DNA of 64,000 nt from positions 52,756,275 to 52,820,274 of the forward strand of contig CM068377.1 in NCBI GenBank assembly GCA_034770075.1. The letters are read 5' to 3'. Below the pieces are notes generated by a model. That model ran no database searches. It was not told the DNA's origin and saw only the letters and a program-made list of their open reading frames with translations. Of this stretch, positions 1 to 10,922 are shown one piece after another. The translations under genes and the position numbers were made by a program. Source of the DNA: Aralia elata (taxonomy: Eukaryota > Streptophyta > Magnoliopsida > Apiales > Araliaceae). Positions within the stretch are counted from its first letter, which is position 1, and each line of letters begins with the position of its first letter.

Positions 1-1454
1 ATGAAAGTTGTAGAACTACTTCTTAGCTTTCTGTACCCTTTTGAATCGCCTAAATCTGAGTTCGGACGAAGAAGTTATGACTATTGTTTCAACAGACGTC
101 GAAACTGATTCGGGGTACAGAGTTTCAGCGCTGGGGCGCGGATTTTTAGGCTTAGTTTTGGCGCCGGGCGGGAAATTTCAGGCCATTTTTGGGTGCCGGG
201 GTGGGAACTCCCTGGATGCAGTCGGATTTCGCGATTTTTGACCCAAATTTGATGGTTAGGTTAGGGTTTCTCGTACCCAACTCATATAACATCTTGGGGC
301 GGCTGAAATAGGCATTCTTACACCATCTAACGCTTCTAACAACAAATCTAGAGAGGGGAAGCTACCAAATACATCCAATTAGAGGGCCAAAGTACTAAAA
401 TCAAGCTACATCAAGCAAGACCAAAGAGCAAAAATATCAAGGATTGCAAAATCAAGAAGGAAAATCTAGTGTTCATTTTTAACCCATCAAACATCACATC
501 AAAATCTACAACAGTGGTTTTATCTCTAGTTTCCCTTTTATTTTGTAATCCAACATGATGTATAAATTGAATATGATGTTATTTGTAGTTACCATGAACT
601 AGAACTCATTTTCTAAGATTTTAATAGAACTTATCACATAATTTGAATTGATTTCTCTCTTTGATGTTGGTTAATCATTTGTGAATTGGGTAACATAATT
701 TGTGCTTTATATATTAATTACCTAGCTAGTAATTACCTTGGGAACCTATATGAAATTGAGAAATGGATTATAATGTTCAGACCTTGTTATGATATAATGT
801 GAAAATTAGATATTCCTATAGGTAATTTATGAAATTAAGTGACGTGTGTTTTATTTACTATCATCATGAATAGATAATTTGATTGTATTTAGGATAGACA
901 TATACCTAAATACCATATGTATCCATTTGAGAATCTATGCTTAATGATTTTTAGTGCGAAAGTTGGTAATTGATAGGGTGATTAATGAAATTTGGTGACA
1001 CGTATCTTGTTAATTATTCTTGATACTAGATTCTTGGTAGTGTGTAGAATAGAGATATATCTATACACCGTATTAGGAAATACGTATTTGACCATCGAGA
1101 GAGTCTTGTATATACTTTTGAATTCTCGGATAACAATTCTTGTGATTTAACTAGTTGAAAAGAGAGAGTTAGGATATTTAAATGAAGTGTTGGGGGAAAT
1201 TGTGATCTTAGACTTGTTAATATTAGATTTCATTATCTTAACACTTTCCATAGTTTTCGATTACTTGTTTTCCTTTATTAATGCAAAAAAACAAAAACAT
1301 TAATCGTTTGTTTAAATAAGATTGAGATGATAAAATGTTAGTACTTGGACAAGATTAGTAATAATTCCTCGTGGGATCGATACTCTACTTATTCTTTATT
1401 CTTTGTTGACCGCGTATATTTGTGTGTATTTGTCATTATATAAATCGGACTATA
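1..1454 (+). repeat. LTR-like sequence, copy 1 (5' end outside window)
   Basis: No credible gene is present. From about 300 the sequence can be followed against 1950-3079 and 37990-38914: a shared TCTAGAGAG(R)GG segment, blocks around 540-1240, a GTGTTGGGGGAAATTGT block and a 3' block ending in GTTGACCGCGTATA. That ending resembles the 3' end of a large plant LTR. Bases 128-205 carry three GC-rich GCGCTGGGGCG-like motifs. The copy is diverged, lacks a recognisable primer site after its 3' end, and its TG end is off-window. It is probably an old solo or truncated LTR of the same family as the solo LTR at 37351. Confidence 0.55.
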
Positions 1455-3079
1455 GGAACCACCTAACTCTTTAGACCAATAGAAATTTAGGAGGAGACAT
1501 TCTAAGCCAATGAGGAGTGAGCAAGAAGGGAGTGGTCGGATGAAGTGGCCTTGAGCCAAGTATTTTGCCTTGGAATTCCTTATTTGCACAATATTCTTCT
1601 TGAATGTTAAACCCACTCGAGTGAACTCCCTTCATTCTCCTGAAGTTCCCTTCAATCTCCCATTCCATTCCAATATTCTTCCCCTATCATTTCCAAGTTG
1701 CTGCAGAATTAAGAGAGAATATAGAGAGAGAAGGAGAAGAAATAAAGAAGAAGAAATAGAGAGAGAAAGAGAGTTTCTACAGAGAGAAATATGTGGGTTT
1801 GTTCAGGAGAAAGCCAAGAAGAAGAAGAAGAGAGAGCTTCAAGCTCTAACCAAGTCTTTTTTCATCAAAGAGCAAGAATCAAGAGGTAAACATCAACCAT
1901 AACCCTTTTCTTTCAATATTTCAAGCTTTCTTGGTTTTGAAGCTTATATGCGTTCTTCCAAGCCTCATATCAGATATCTAGAGAGAGGGAGGCTACAAAA
2001 TACATCAACCAACAGAGCTCGAGGCGGCAAATCAAGCTGAATCAAGCCAAAAGCCAAGGAACTCAGTCAAGAAGAATTGCAAGGCCAAGGTGGAGAGCTA
2101 GAAACCATCAGCAACCAAAGGAACACCAGCTGAAGAGCTTCAAAAGTGGTTTCATTTCTAGATTTCCATCTCCTTTGTAATTCGAATTTGACAATGTATC
2201 AATTGAAAATGATGTTTATTGTAGCTATCATGAACTAACCTTCTATTCTAAGATTGCAATGGAACCCAACACTTAATTTGGATTGAATTCTCTCTCTATT
2301 GATTTTAGTTATGCATTTGTGAATTGATTGTCATAACCTTTGCTTCTAGATTAATTGCTTGGCCCGTAATTACCGTGGGAACCTATATGAACTTGACGAA
2401 CGGATTATAGGTTGAGACCTAGTTATGATAACATGCGAGAGTATAGATTGTTGTGGGTTATTAATCGGATTAAGTGACGTGTGTCTTATTAATTATCTAC
2501 AATAATAGGTATCTTGGTAGTAGTTAGGATAGATATATAGCTAATTACCGCATGCAACCTATTGAGAATCTAGTCTTAATGACTTCCGAGGTGAAAGTTG
2601 GTAATGGAAGGGAGGATTAATTAGATTTGGTGACACGTGTCTATAAATCATTCCTGAAATTAGTCTCTTGATAGTGCATAGGATAGACATATACCTATGT
2701 ACCGCTTAGGAAGATTCGTGATTGACCATCGACAGAGGCTCTTATGTAGTTTTGATTTCTCGGTTGTCAATTCGTATGCTATAATTGACTGAAAAGAGAG
2801 AGTTAGGAGATTCAAATGACGTGTTGGGGGAAATTGTAATCTTAGACCCTTCTATCTTGATATTTTACCGCATTTTACTCATAATTTGACTTGTGAACTC
2901 AACCAATCAACAAATTATCAAATCTTCATTGTTTAAATTAGATCAATTTGATAGACGATTGGTACTTGGTTATTATTTGTCACAATTCCCTGTGGGTTCG
3001 ACTCATATCTTATCATATATTACTTGTTGACCGTGTATACTTGCACGTGTGTGTTTTTCGATAGCTAAATCGACTAACA
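1455..3079 (+). repeat. LTR-like sequence, copy 2
   Basis: A second, diverged member of the LTR family seen at 1-1454 and 37351-38914. Its length (about 1.6 kb) matches the 1,564-bp solo LTR. The 3' end, ending CGACTAACA at 3079, aligns with the solo LTR end (ATCAACTAACA). It abuts copia integrase sequence at about 3080, so it probably inserted into copia copy 1. The segment 1690-1860 is a purine-rich GAGA/AAGAAG tract typical of transcribed leader sequence. An apparent 110-codon frame there is low-complexity and not supported as a gene. The 5' boundary is approximate because no clean TG terminus or TSD is visible. Confidence 0.5.
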
Positions 3080-4125
3080 ATGGTCATTCAAACAGTTGAA
3101 TATGTGTATTTGATGAAATATAAGTCTAAATCATTTGAAAAGTTTAAAGAATTCATAAGTAAAACAAATTAATTAAGTATTAAGATTCTTTGATCAGATC
3201 GAGAAAAGAATACTTGTGCAATGAGTTTTTAGATCATCTCAAAATGGTATTTCTTATAATGGACGCCTCCTGATACGTAATAATTGATCGGTGTATCTAA
3301 AAGGAGAAATCGTACCTTGTTAGACATGGTGCAGTCCATGATGATTTTTACCAATATTCTAGTATCCATCTGGGGTTATGCCCTATAAACAGCTACATAT
3401 CTACAAAATAAGGTAACCTAAAAAAAAGTTAAAATAAAATTTTGGCCCCTAGATTCTATATGGGTTATGGATAGCGAGGATTCCTAGTCTTAAGTATGTT
3501 AAGATAAGAGGTTATCCAGCTTATGTGAAAAAGGTTTAAAAAGGACAAGTTTGAGACAAAATCTGACAAGTGCAGATTTGTGGGATATCCTAAAGAAAGT
3601 TAGGATATTATTTCTATAATCCTACTAAGCGAAAGGTGTTTGTTGCAAAACACGCTGCCTTCTTAGATAAAGGTGTTTATCATTGAAGGAGCTAGTGGGA
3701 CGGTAATAGATCTTGAAAGAGTTTAAGAACCACAAAGCACTATAAGTCAAACCGAGGAACCTATAGATAAACCTATTGTACCACAACCGAATCGTAAATC
3801 TGGACAAGTACTGAAGATACCTAGGAGGTATGGATTTATCATAGAGGATGATAATGAGGTACGCATCATAGAGGATGATGATCCAGTTATATACGATGAG
3901 ACTATGAGTAGTAGACACTCAGATAAATGACAGATGGCCATGAAATCCGAAATGTACTCCATGTATGAGAACCAAGTATAGACTCTAGTTACTCCATCGA
4001 AAGGCATAATGCCTGTAGATAATAAATGGGTCTTTAAGAGAAAGACTGGAGCAAATGGCAAGGTGGAGACCTGTAAGGCTAGAATGGTAACAAAAGATTT
4101 CAAATAATGGCAAAGAATTATCCAT
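3080..4125 (+). pseudogene. Ty1/copia pol fragment: integrase C-terminal part to RT start (copy 1)
   Basis: Degenerate plus-strand copia polyprotein with many stops and frameshifts. Translating across frames gives the end of the integrase core (VEYVYLMKYKS-like, RSRKEYLCNEF-like, then a FVGYPKES-like stretch near 3580) and the linker into reverse transcriptase (ERV-EPQST near 3710). It ends at the TCCAT target site where element A is inserted. The reading resumes at 33661 with the RT start (EIFSPISMLKSIRIL). It aligns closely to copy 2 at 36870-39440. No gag or protease is visible; what lay upstream has been replaced by the LTR at 1455-3079. Confidence 0.75.
4121..4125. repeat. Target-site duplication TCCAT of element A (partner 33656-33660)
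   Basis: TCCAT directly precedes TGTGACGCCC at 4126 and is repeated directly after the ATTACA end at 33655. Removing 4126-33655 plus one copy of TCCAT restores continuous copia sequence that matches copy 2 at 39425-39440. Confidence 0.93.
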
Positions 4126-4463
4126 TGTGACGCCCCCAAATTCGGGTCTCCAAGTACCCGGATCCGGTCATCACGATCCAATACAACCATTCACCTCTAA
4201 CAACATATGGTAACTAAAATGCGGAATATAATAAACATACGTTGTTCATTACAAAGGTGTTACTAGTCCCAGAATACAAAAAAAAAACCTTAAACACTTA
4301 CACAAATCCATACCCTAAATAAAAGTTAGGGTTTAAATTACATTAACAGTAATTAACTATACGTAAATTTAAAATCTGCTACATGAAGTCTATTACTTCA
4401 TCTTTTCTTTCCCTTTGTTCTTCCCTGACGGCTCGGGTTTAGCTGCAATAAAGTCATGATATA

Positions 4464-4494
4464 GCAAGAATGAGCAACGAGTTTGCTCAGCAAG
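4464..4494 (-). promoter_or_regulatory. Conserved LTR hairpin motif (GCAAGAATGAGC...GCTCAGCAA)
   Basis: GAGC and GCTC arms flank a short loop, bounded by GCAAGAA on one side and GCAA on the other. The same block occurs at 12841-12870, 24061-24090, 29931-29961, 43994-44024, 44693-44720 and 50390-50416, in the LTRs of elements A, B, C, D and F whose surrounding sequence is otherwise dissimilar. The stem pairs in A, C, D and F despite changed loops; in B one arm is GCCC. Function is unknown. Candidates are an RNA element in R/U5 for 3' processing, packaging or dimerisation (inference). Confidence 0.6.
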
Positions 4495-5399
4495 TTTAAA
4501 GTACAACAATAAGGATATATCATGATGAAGGGAATATAGAAAGAAAATTCGACAATCATCAGAAGCAAGGACAATAAATGCTTTTAGAACAATTGATAGT
4601 CAAGTAGACTTTGAACAATAACTTCCAAAGGAGTCAATAGCTGGTTGACCCTCTGGTTACTGACTACAGAATAAGTACTTGAGGGGATCAGCCTCGCGTA
4701 CGCTATGTGTATGCATAACATTTAACTCTGCTATTTGTACCTTATACACGGTACCTGAGGTATTCCCCTATAATAAAAAGGGTGTTCATTCAGTCTAAGA
4801 ATCCTTACCATTGATTGGTTCGAATAGCTTTTATAAATTCTTACATACGTGCCTGACCGAGACAAGGGTCCAGCCTTAATCATGGATAGTTCGTGAATTT
4901 CAGAACTTAAATAATTATACGAATTTAAATGCACCAGTGCGAATGCCAATGAATACATAGATGTGGAATAATTTCAAAAGTAATTAGACCACTTAAAACA
5001 TGCTTGGAGGTAAGATTCAAGCTTAAAGAATAACTTGCAATAATATATACCTTTCGCACGAGTTAAAAATAATGCATAAGGTTTAGAAATATTGCTCAAT
5101 GTAAAAGTTGAGTAAGATAGAATTTGCATTCAATATACTGAAAGAATGAAGTTAGGGAACTTGCTTGTTTGCTTAGCTACAGATAAAATTTAGCTTTAAT
5201 TAATTGATCTTGGATAACCTATCAGTTGATAAAGTTGGTTTATCCATTAGCATTGTATAACTGTCTATCGATACACTCACTTATGTTATTTATTTGGCAG
5301 ACAACCAATTCACCATATACATTTAATTACTAGTTAACATTAGTTAAACAGAAATTAATTTAATGGCCTCTAGCTATTAAATAATAGTTAATCATGGTT

Positions 5400-6490
5400 A
5401 CCTATTATTTGAGTACTCAACTATTACCATTATTCCCTTCTAAATATGGGTTAATAATAATAAATTTACTATGGTTTAATAGCAACTAGAAAATAGTTGA
5501 TCACTTATTTAATTTTATTTACCCTTAATTACCCTTCACCCTTAAGGGTAATTGAGTAATTATTATTCTTGTTCCTTATTCACATTAAATACTTATTGTA
5601 TTAATTCTACACACACTTAATTATTATTTAATATTAATAATCGTTAAGTGTTTATTATCTTTATTTACACTTTATTATTATTAGTAATAGTTAAAAATTC
5701 CATATCTTTATTTATTATTTATTGCTAAATAATAAATAATTATTTGTTAACTTATTCATACTTAATTATTAATAAATATTCACTACCCTTATTTATTATT
5801 TATGATAAATAATAAATAAGTAATTTACTCATTTATTATTACTTAACATTGGTCAAATAATAATTTAAATATTTATTATCTTTATTCATTATTATTCTGA
5901 TAAATACATAATTACTTTATTAATTTTATTCATACTTAATTATTATTTATTATTAAAATAATAATTAAATATTTGTAACACTTACTTATATTTAATTATT
6001 ATTTAGGATTAAATAATAATTACATAGTTAATACCTTTATTTATTATTTATGGATAAATAATAATTAATCTATTAATTTATCCATACTTGGTTATTATTT
6101 AATAGTAGTTAAACAATAATAAAATATTTATTAGCTTTATTTATTATTTAAAGATAAGTAATAATAATTAACTTATTAACTTTATTTATATTCAATTATT
6201 ATTCAATATCAAATAATAATTAAATAATTATTTTATTATTAAATATTTACTAGCTTTATTTATTAATTATTGATAAATAATAAATAATTACTTTGATAAC
6301 TAAATATTTATAACATTTACTTATACTTAATTATTATTTAAGATTAAATAATAATTAAATATTTATTTCCTTTATTTATCATTTATGGATAAACAATAAA
6401 TAATTATTTAGTTAACTTGTTTCTAATTAATATTGATTAAACAATGGTTAATTATTCATTATCTTTATTTATTATTTATGGATAAATAAT
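5400..6490. repeat. AT-rich palindromic repeat block inside LTR A
   Basis: About 1.1 kb of imperfect repeats built from TTATTATTTATNGATAAATAATAAATAATTA-type palindromes alternating with TTAATTATTATTTA / TAAATAATAATTAAATATT units. The same block recurs at about 30900-31970 in the other A LTR, and related shorter blocks at 13840-14540 and 25060-25760 in the B LTRs. No gene lies in it. Confidence 0.8.
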
Positions 6491-6549
6491 AGTAATTATT
6501 ATATTAGCTTTGTCCCTTAACAGTTGCCCAAACATTTACTACCCAGCAG

Positions 6550-6575
6550 CTGGGTTCGATTCCCAGTCACACCCA
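6550..6575 (+). other. tRNA 3'-half-like segment with a Pol III B-box match, in LTR A
   Basis: CTGGG-TTCGATT-CCCAG forms a perfect 5-bp T-arm with a 7-base loop and contains GGTTCGATTCC, an exact B-box match. It is followed by TCACACCCA. No matching 5' acceptor strand or anticodon arm is visible upstream, so this is not a tRNA gene. The other A LTR has a slightly altered copy at 32016-32040. Confidence 0.5.
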
Positions 6576-7182
6576 AATAAAAATTTTGCAGAGTACTGCT
6601 TCATAATATATCCTCCCATGTTTCTAGGCTTGCAAAACATGTATAATACCCAAAATCCAGCTTCCTACAACAAGCTACAACAACATAACCCAACAGTATG
6701 CTACCATCAATAGCCCATCCAAACCCAGTCAATATTACCAATCCTAGTGCAGAAAAATTTTCAAGGAAACCAAGTTACCAGAACCATCCCTTTAATCTAA
6801 TACAGAGAAATACAATATCCAAATACAGAGATAGAGTTCAATTCAATCCCAATACTCAGAACGAAATAACCCAATACAAAGAAATGAACCACCCAAAACA
6901 GAGGAAAATACCATACACACAGTTGACAACACAAATTCGAGTTCGAAAAAAGGAAAATTTATACAAAACCTAAAAACTATCACAGTAGCTCATTAACCCA
7001 ATGTTGTACCTTGGGTTCGATCGACTTGCTGCCTTTCTTCTTCTCCCACAATACAACACCCAGTCGGACATCCGCCGCCGATGGTTCCCTTGATCCCTCC
7101 CCTTTGCTGCGACTGCCTTCTCTTTGTAAGTAAAAAAAAAATATTTAACAGCTTCGTTTAGGGTTTGGGGGAAAAGGGTTTC

Positions 7183-7191
7183 AATTTATAG
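7183..7191 (-). promoter_or_regulatory. Putative TATA box of LTR A (left copy)
   Basis: CTATAAATT on the minus strand, about 1.0 kb inside U3. The same box is at 32648-32656 in the right A LTR and at 15537-15545 and 26756-26764 in the B LTRs, conserved while flanks differ. It would drive minus-strand transcription of the element. Confidence 0.6.
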
Positions 7192-8190
7192 TAGAACATT
7201 TACCCAACTTACTGGGTAATGCCCTAGCCAGTCAAATCAGTGACCGACGGTAGGAGGTGTGGACCTATGGCCGCCTGCAGACCCTCACAGCCCCCCTCTA
7301 TGCCGTCCAATCGCCTCGGTTGATGCTCCTTGACTTAGCCCCTTGGTCCGACCGATTGGCGCTCGGTTGCCCACCTCGAACCCTCGATTAACCTACCGGT
7401 CGTTGAGTCCCTCTCTCAGCCCAACAGCCGGTCTCTACACACTATCGCCGGCGCACGGCTTGGTGTGACCTTCTCCCCTGCACCTGTCTTGTTTTCGCCT
7501 GATCGATTGAGGGGTTTGCCTTCTTCTTGCTCAGTTAGCCTCAATTGCACCCTCGATTGGCCTTTCCCCCAATTAATCTACCGATTTCCCAAACCCACAA
7601 AAAAACGGACCGACCCGAGTGGACTTTGCCCTGCCCGCTGGAAATAAATTTGGGCTTATCCCAATGGTTGGGTCGGCTGAAATAGAAAGGAGAGATGGCC
7701 CAATGGGAAAATAAGGAGATTTTGGGCTCAGCTAAAACTGGTTCGGCCCAGCAGGGAATGGAAAGGAGTTTTGGCCCAATCAAATTTAGAAAGAACTTGG
7801 GTCAGTCCAATTAAGAGGAAAATGACCCAATTAAATTAACCACCTTGTATTACTACTATTTTAAACTAATAACTACTTCAATTAATTAATTGTTTTAAAA
7901 TATTTACTCTAGCCATAGTTCTTTATTCGAATTATTTAATCCGATAATGATAGGATTATTTATTTAATCCTTCCAAGTTTTCTTGCTAATAAATTTGTAG
8001 GGTTGACTCATTAATTTATCCAGACTATTAGTGAGTCCCCTTAATGCAAGGAAATTTTATTGGACCATATAATTATATAATTTAAATAATAATGTTTACA
8101 CAGATCCAATTAAATCCGAAAAATTATATAAAATGAATTTCATTTGTCAAAATAAATTGTACAATGTTTTGAAAATTCCTGGACATTACA

Positions 8191-8203
8191 TCCTCTCCCC
8201 CTT
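8191..8203 (-). other. Polypurine tract of element A
   Basis: Minus-strand AAGGGGGAGAGGA abuts the LTR start (TGTAATG). It is the expected plus-strand primer for reverse transcription and fixes the internal/LTR boundary. Confidence 0.85.
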
Positions 8204-8237
8204 ATAAAAATTCCGTTCTCGGAATTTCAATCTAAGG

Positions 8238-9359
8238 TTACTCAAATAACTGGGGGTAATTTGCTCTCATCTTTTCTTCGAGTTCCCATGTGGCTTCTTC
8301 CACCGCGTGATTCCTCTAGAGAACTTTAACGGAATGAATGATTTTATTCCTCAGCTTCTGCTCCTTCCTATCCAATATTTGAACAGGAATTTCCTCGTAT
8401 GATAAGTCCCTTTCGACTTGAATTGGTTCATAGGAAATGACATGCTTGTAGTCTGGCTTATACGGACGCAACACTGATACATGGAACACGTTATGGATGT
8501 GCTCAAGTTCAGGAGGTAATGCTACCTCGTATGCCACTTCACCTATTCTTCTTAATATTTCAAAAGGTCCTATGAACCTAGGGCTCAATTTGCCCTTCTT
8601 TCCAAAACGGATTTTTCCTTTCCAGGGAGATACCTTCAGAAACACAAAGCTACCAACTTCAAAGTCTCGTTTCTGACGATGTAAGTCGGCATACTTCTTC
8701 TGACGGTCCTGGGATGCTACTAACCGTTGTCTTATTACTTTAATGATTTCCACGGTTTGTTGTACCAATTCTGATCCCAACAACCTCCGTTCACCAACTT
8801 CATCCCAACACAACGGCGTTCGACACTTTCTTCCGTATAGCGCTTCGTACGGTGGTATACCAATACTAGCATGGTAACTATTATTGTAGGCGAACTCTAC
8901 TAGTGGCAAGTGCTCGTCCCAGCTGCCACTTAAGTCCATCACAACTGCCCGGAGCATATCCTCTAGAGTCTGAATTGTTCGCTCACTCTGACCATCAGTC
9001 TGAGGGTGATACGCCGTACTCATTCTTAACTGTGTTTCCAGTCTCTCCTGTATACTTCTCCAAAAATTTGACGTGAAGCGCGGATCCATGTCAGACACAA
9101 TAGATACCGACACTCCATGTCGTGGTACTATTTCCTTCACGTAAAGTTTCGCCAACTGTTCCAATTTGTACCTGATCTTGATTGGTAGAAAGTGGGCAGA
9201 CTTGGTCAAACGATCTACGATCACCCAGATGGCGTCTAGACCCTTTTGTGTTGTCGGGAGTCCTACCACAAAATCCATAGTAATGTGCTCCCACTTCAAC
9301 TCGGGAATCTCTAAGGGTTGCAACAATCCGCTTGGTCGTTGGTGCTCTGCCTTGATCCT
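8238..9359 (-). pseudogene. Element A pol: integrase core and chromodomain
   Basis: Minus-strand frame beginning after a TAA stop at about 9360 (CAA in B). It encodes the integrase catalytic core: MDFVVGLPTTQKG (first Asp), VSDMDPRFTS (second Asp) and DGQSERTIQTLE (Glu, 35 residues after the second Asp). These are followed by the GPFEILRRIGEVAYEV module and a chromodomain (SYEEIPVQILDRKEQKL...). A TAG at 8316-8318 replaces a Trp codon present in B and truncates the chromodomain; the residual frame continues to a TAA at 8238. It would insert element cDNA and tether it to chromatin, but this copy is dead. Confidence 0.9.
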
Positions 9360-10922
9360 TTAACAAGTTAAACATCGGCTGACGAATTCTGCAACTTCCC
9401 CTTTCAAATGCGGCCACCAATAATGTTGACGAAGATCTTGATACATCTTGGTGCTACCCGGATGTACCGAAAATCTCGTATTATGGGCCTCCTGTAAAAT
9501 CTCTTCCCTTAGGTCCGGTACGTAGGGTATCCATATTCTTCCCTCGAACCTCAGCAATCCTGTGTTGTCAATCTTGTACTTCAATGTTTTTCCCTCCGAT
9601 AGTTGCTCCTTAATGACGAGGCACTCTTCATCAAATTCTTGAGCCTCCTTTATCTTATCCAGTAGAGTCGGACCTGCTGTTACAGTAAACAATTTTTCGT
9701 CCGTCTCCATTGAATACTTAACCTCCAGTTCGAGACGTTCAAAGTCCCTTATCAACTCCTCTTGAACTGTCAGCTGAATCAATTTCACCTTTCCTTTTCT
9801 ACTTAAGGTATTAGCCACTACATTCGCTTTGCCCGGATGGTACAGAATTTCACAGTCGTAGTCCTTGATCAATTCTAACCATCGGCGCTGCCTCATGTTC
9901 AGCTCCTTTTGAGTGAAGATATATTTCAGACTTTTGTGATCTGTATATATTTCGCACTTCTCCCCGTATAGGTAGTGCCTCCAAATCTTTAAGGCGAAAA
10001 CTACCGCTGCTAACTCCAAGTCATGAGTCGGGTAACCCTTCTCATAGTCTTTCAGTTGACGTGATGCGTACGCCACGACCTTGCCGTGTTGCATCAGTAC
10101 ACAGCCCAGACCCTTGTGTGACGCATCGCTATACACTACAAAACCCCCAGTGTTGTCGGGTAAGGTCAACACTGGTGCTTGGCTAAGTCTCTTCTTCAGC
10201 TCCATGAAACTTTCCTCACATTTCTCCGACCAAACGAACTTAACTGTTTTCCTGGTGAGATTGGTCAATGGCGATGCTATCTTTGAAAAATCCTGTATGA
10301 ACCTTCGATAGTATCCTGCCAATCCTAAGAAACTCCTAATCTCTGTTGGGGTTTTCGGTTGCTCCCAATTGATAACCGCTTCTACTTTTGCTGGGTCCAC
10401 CGAAACACCATTTTTGTCGATGACGTGACCCAGAAACTGTACCCTCTGCAACCAAAACTCACACTTCGAAAATTTTGCGTACAACTTCTCCTTCCTGAGA
10501 GCTTCCAATACAATCTTCAAATGTTCAGCATGTTCCTCCTCTGTCCCTGAATACACCAAGATGTCATCAATGAATACGACTACGAACTTGTCCAAGTACT
10601 GCTTGAATACTCTGTTCATCATATCCATAAATGCTGTTGGTGCATTCGGCAATCCAAAAGACATTACCAGGAACTCGAAGTGCCCATAACGAGTCCTAAA
10701 TGCAGTCTTCGAAATATCTTCCTGCCTCACCTTCAACTGATGATAACCTGTTCTTAGGTCGATTTTTGAAAAGTACTTTGCTCCCTTAAGTTGATCAAAT
10801 AGATCGTCAATCTTAGGAAGCGGATACCTATTCTTAATCGTAACTTTGTTCAACTCCGGTAGTCGATACAAAGTCGCATAGAACCATCTTTCTTCTTTAC
10901 AAACAGAACCGGCGCTCCCCAT
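9360..10922 (-). pseudogene. Element A pol: reverse transcriptase, RNase H, integrase zinc domain
   Basis: A 520-codon open frame on the minus strand. It contains RT (KIDLRTGYHQLKV, then FVVVFIDDILVYS with the FxDD catalytic pair), connection, RNase H (VVYSDASHKGLGCVLM and EIYTDHKSLKYIFTQKEL) and the integrase HHCC zinc-binding segment (H-x-VHPG...C-LTC). The frame's first residues are not native: a one-base deletion near 10880, relative to B, shifts the RT start out of frame with the upstream gag-protease part. The frame ends at a TAA in place of CAA. Confidence 0.9.

Larger units (their letters stand above)
4126..8190 (-). repeat. 3' LTR of element A
   Basis: Read on the minus strand it starts TGTAATGTCCAGGAATTTTC at 8190 and ends GGGGGCGTCACA at 4126. 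The sense-strand order is: U3 with repeated TGGGCC/GGCCCA motifs (7650-7830), a TATA box at 7183-7191, a GC-rich stretch, a long AT-rich block of palindromic TAAATAATAAATAATTA-like units (about 5400-6490), then the U5 side with the conserved hairpin motif at 4464-4494. No open frame inside is credible; the apparent ones are unrelated to known proteins and lie in LTR sequence. Confidence 0.92.

Noticed and set aside
1570..1902. 110-codon plus-strand frame rich in Arg, Glu and Lys
   Set aside because: Low-complexity GAGA/AAGAAG leader-like sequence in an LTR; no domain, and no conservation in the sibling LTRs.
6541..6575. Possible tRNA gene
   Set aside because: Only the T-arm and a 3' acceptor-like end are present; no anticodon arm or 5' acceptor strand, and it sits in an LTR.
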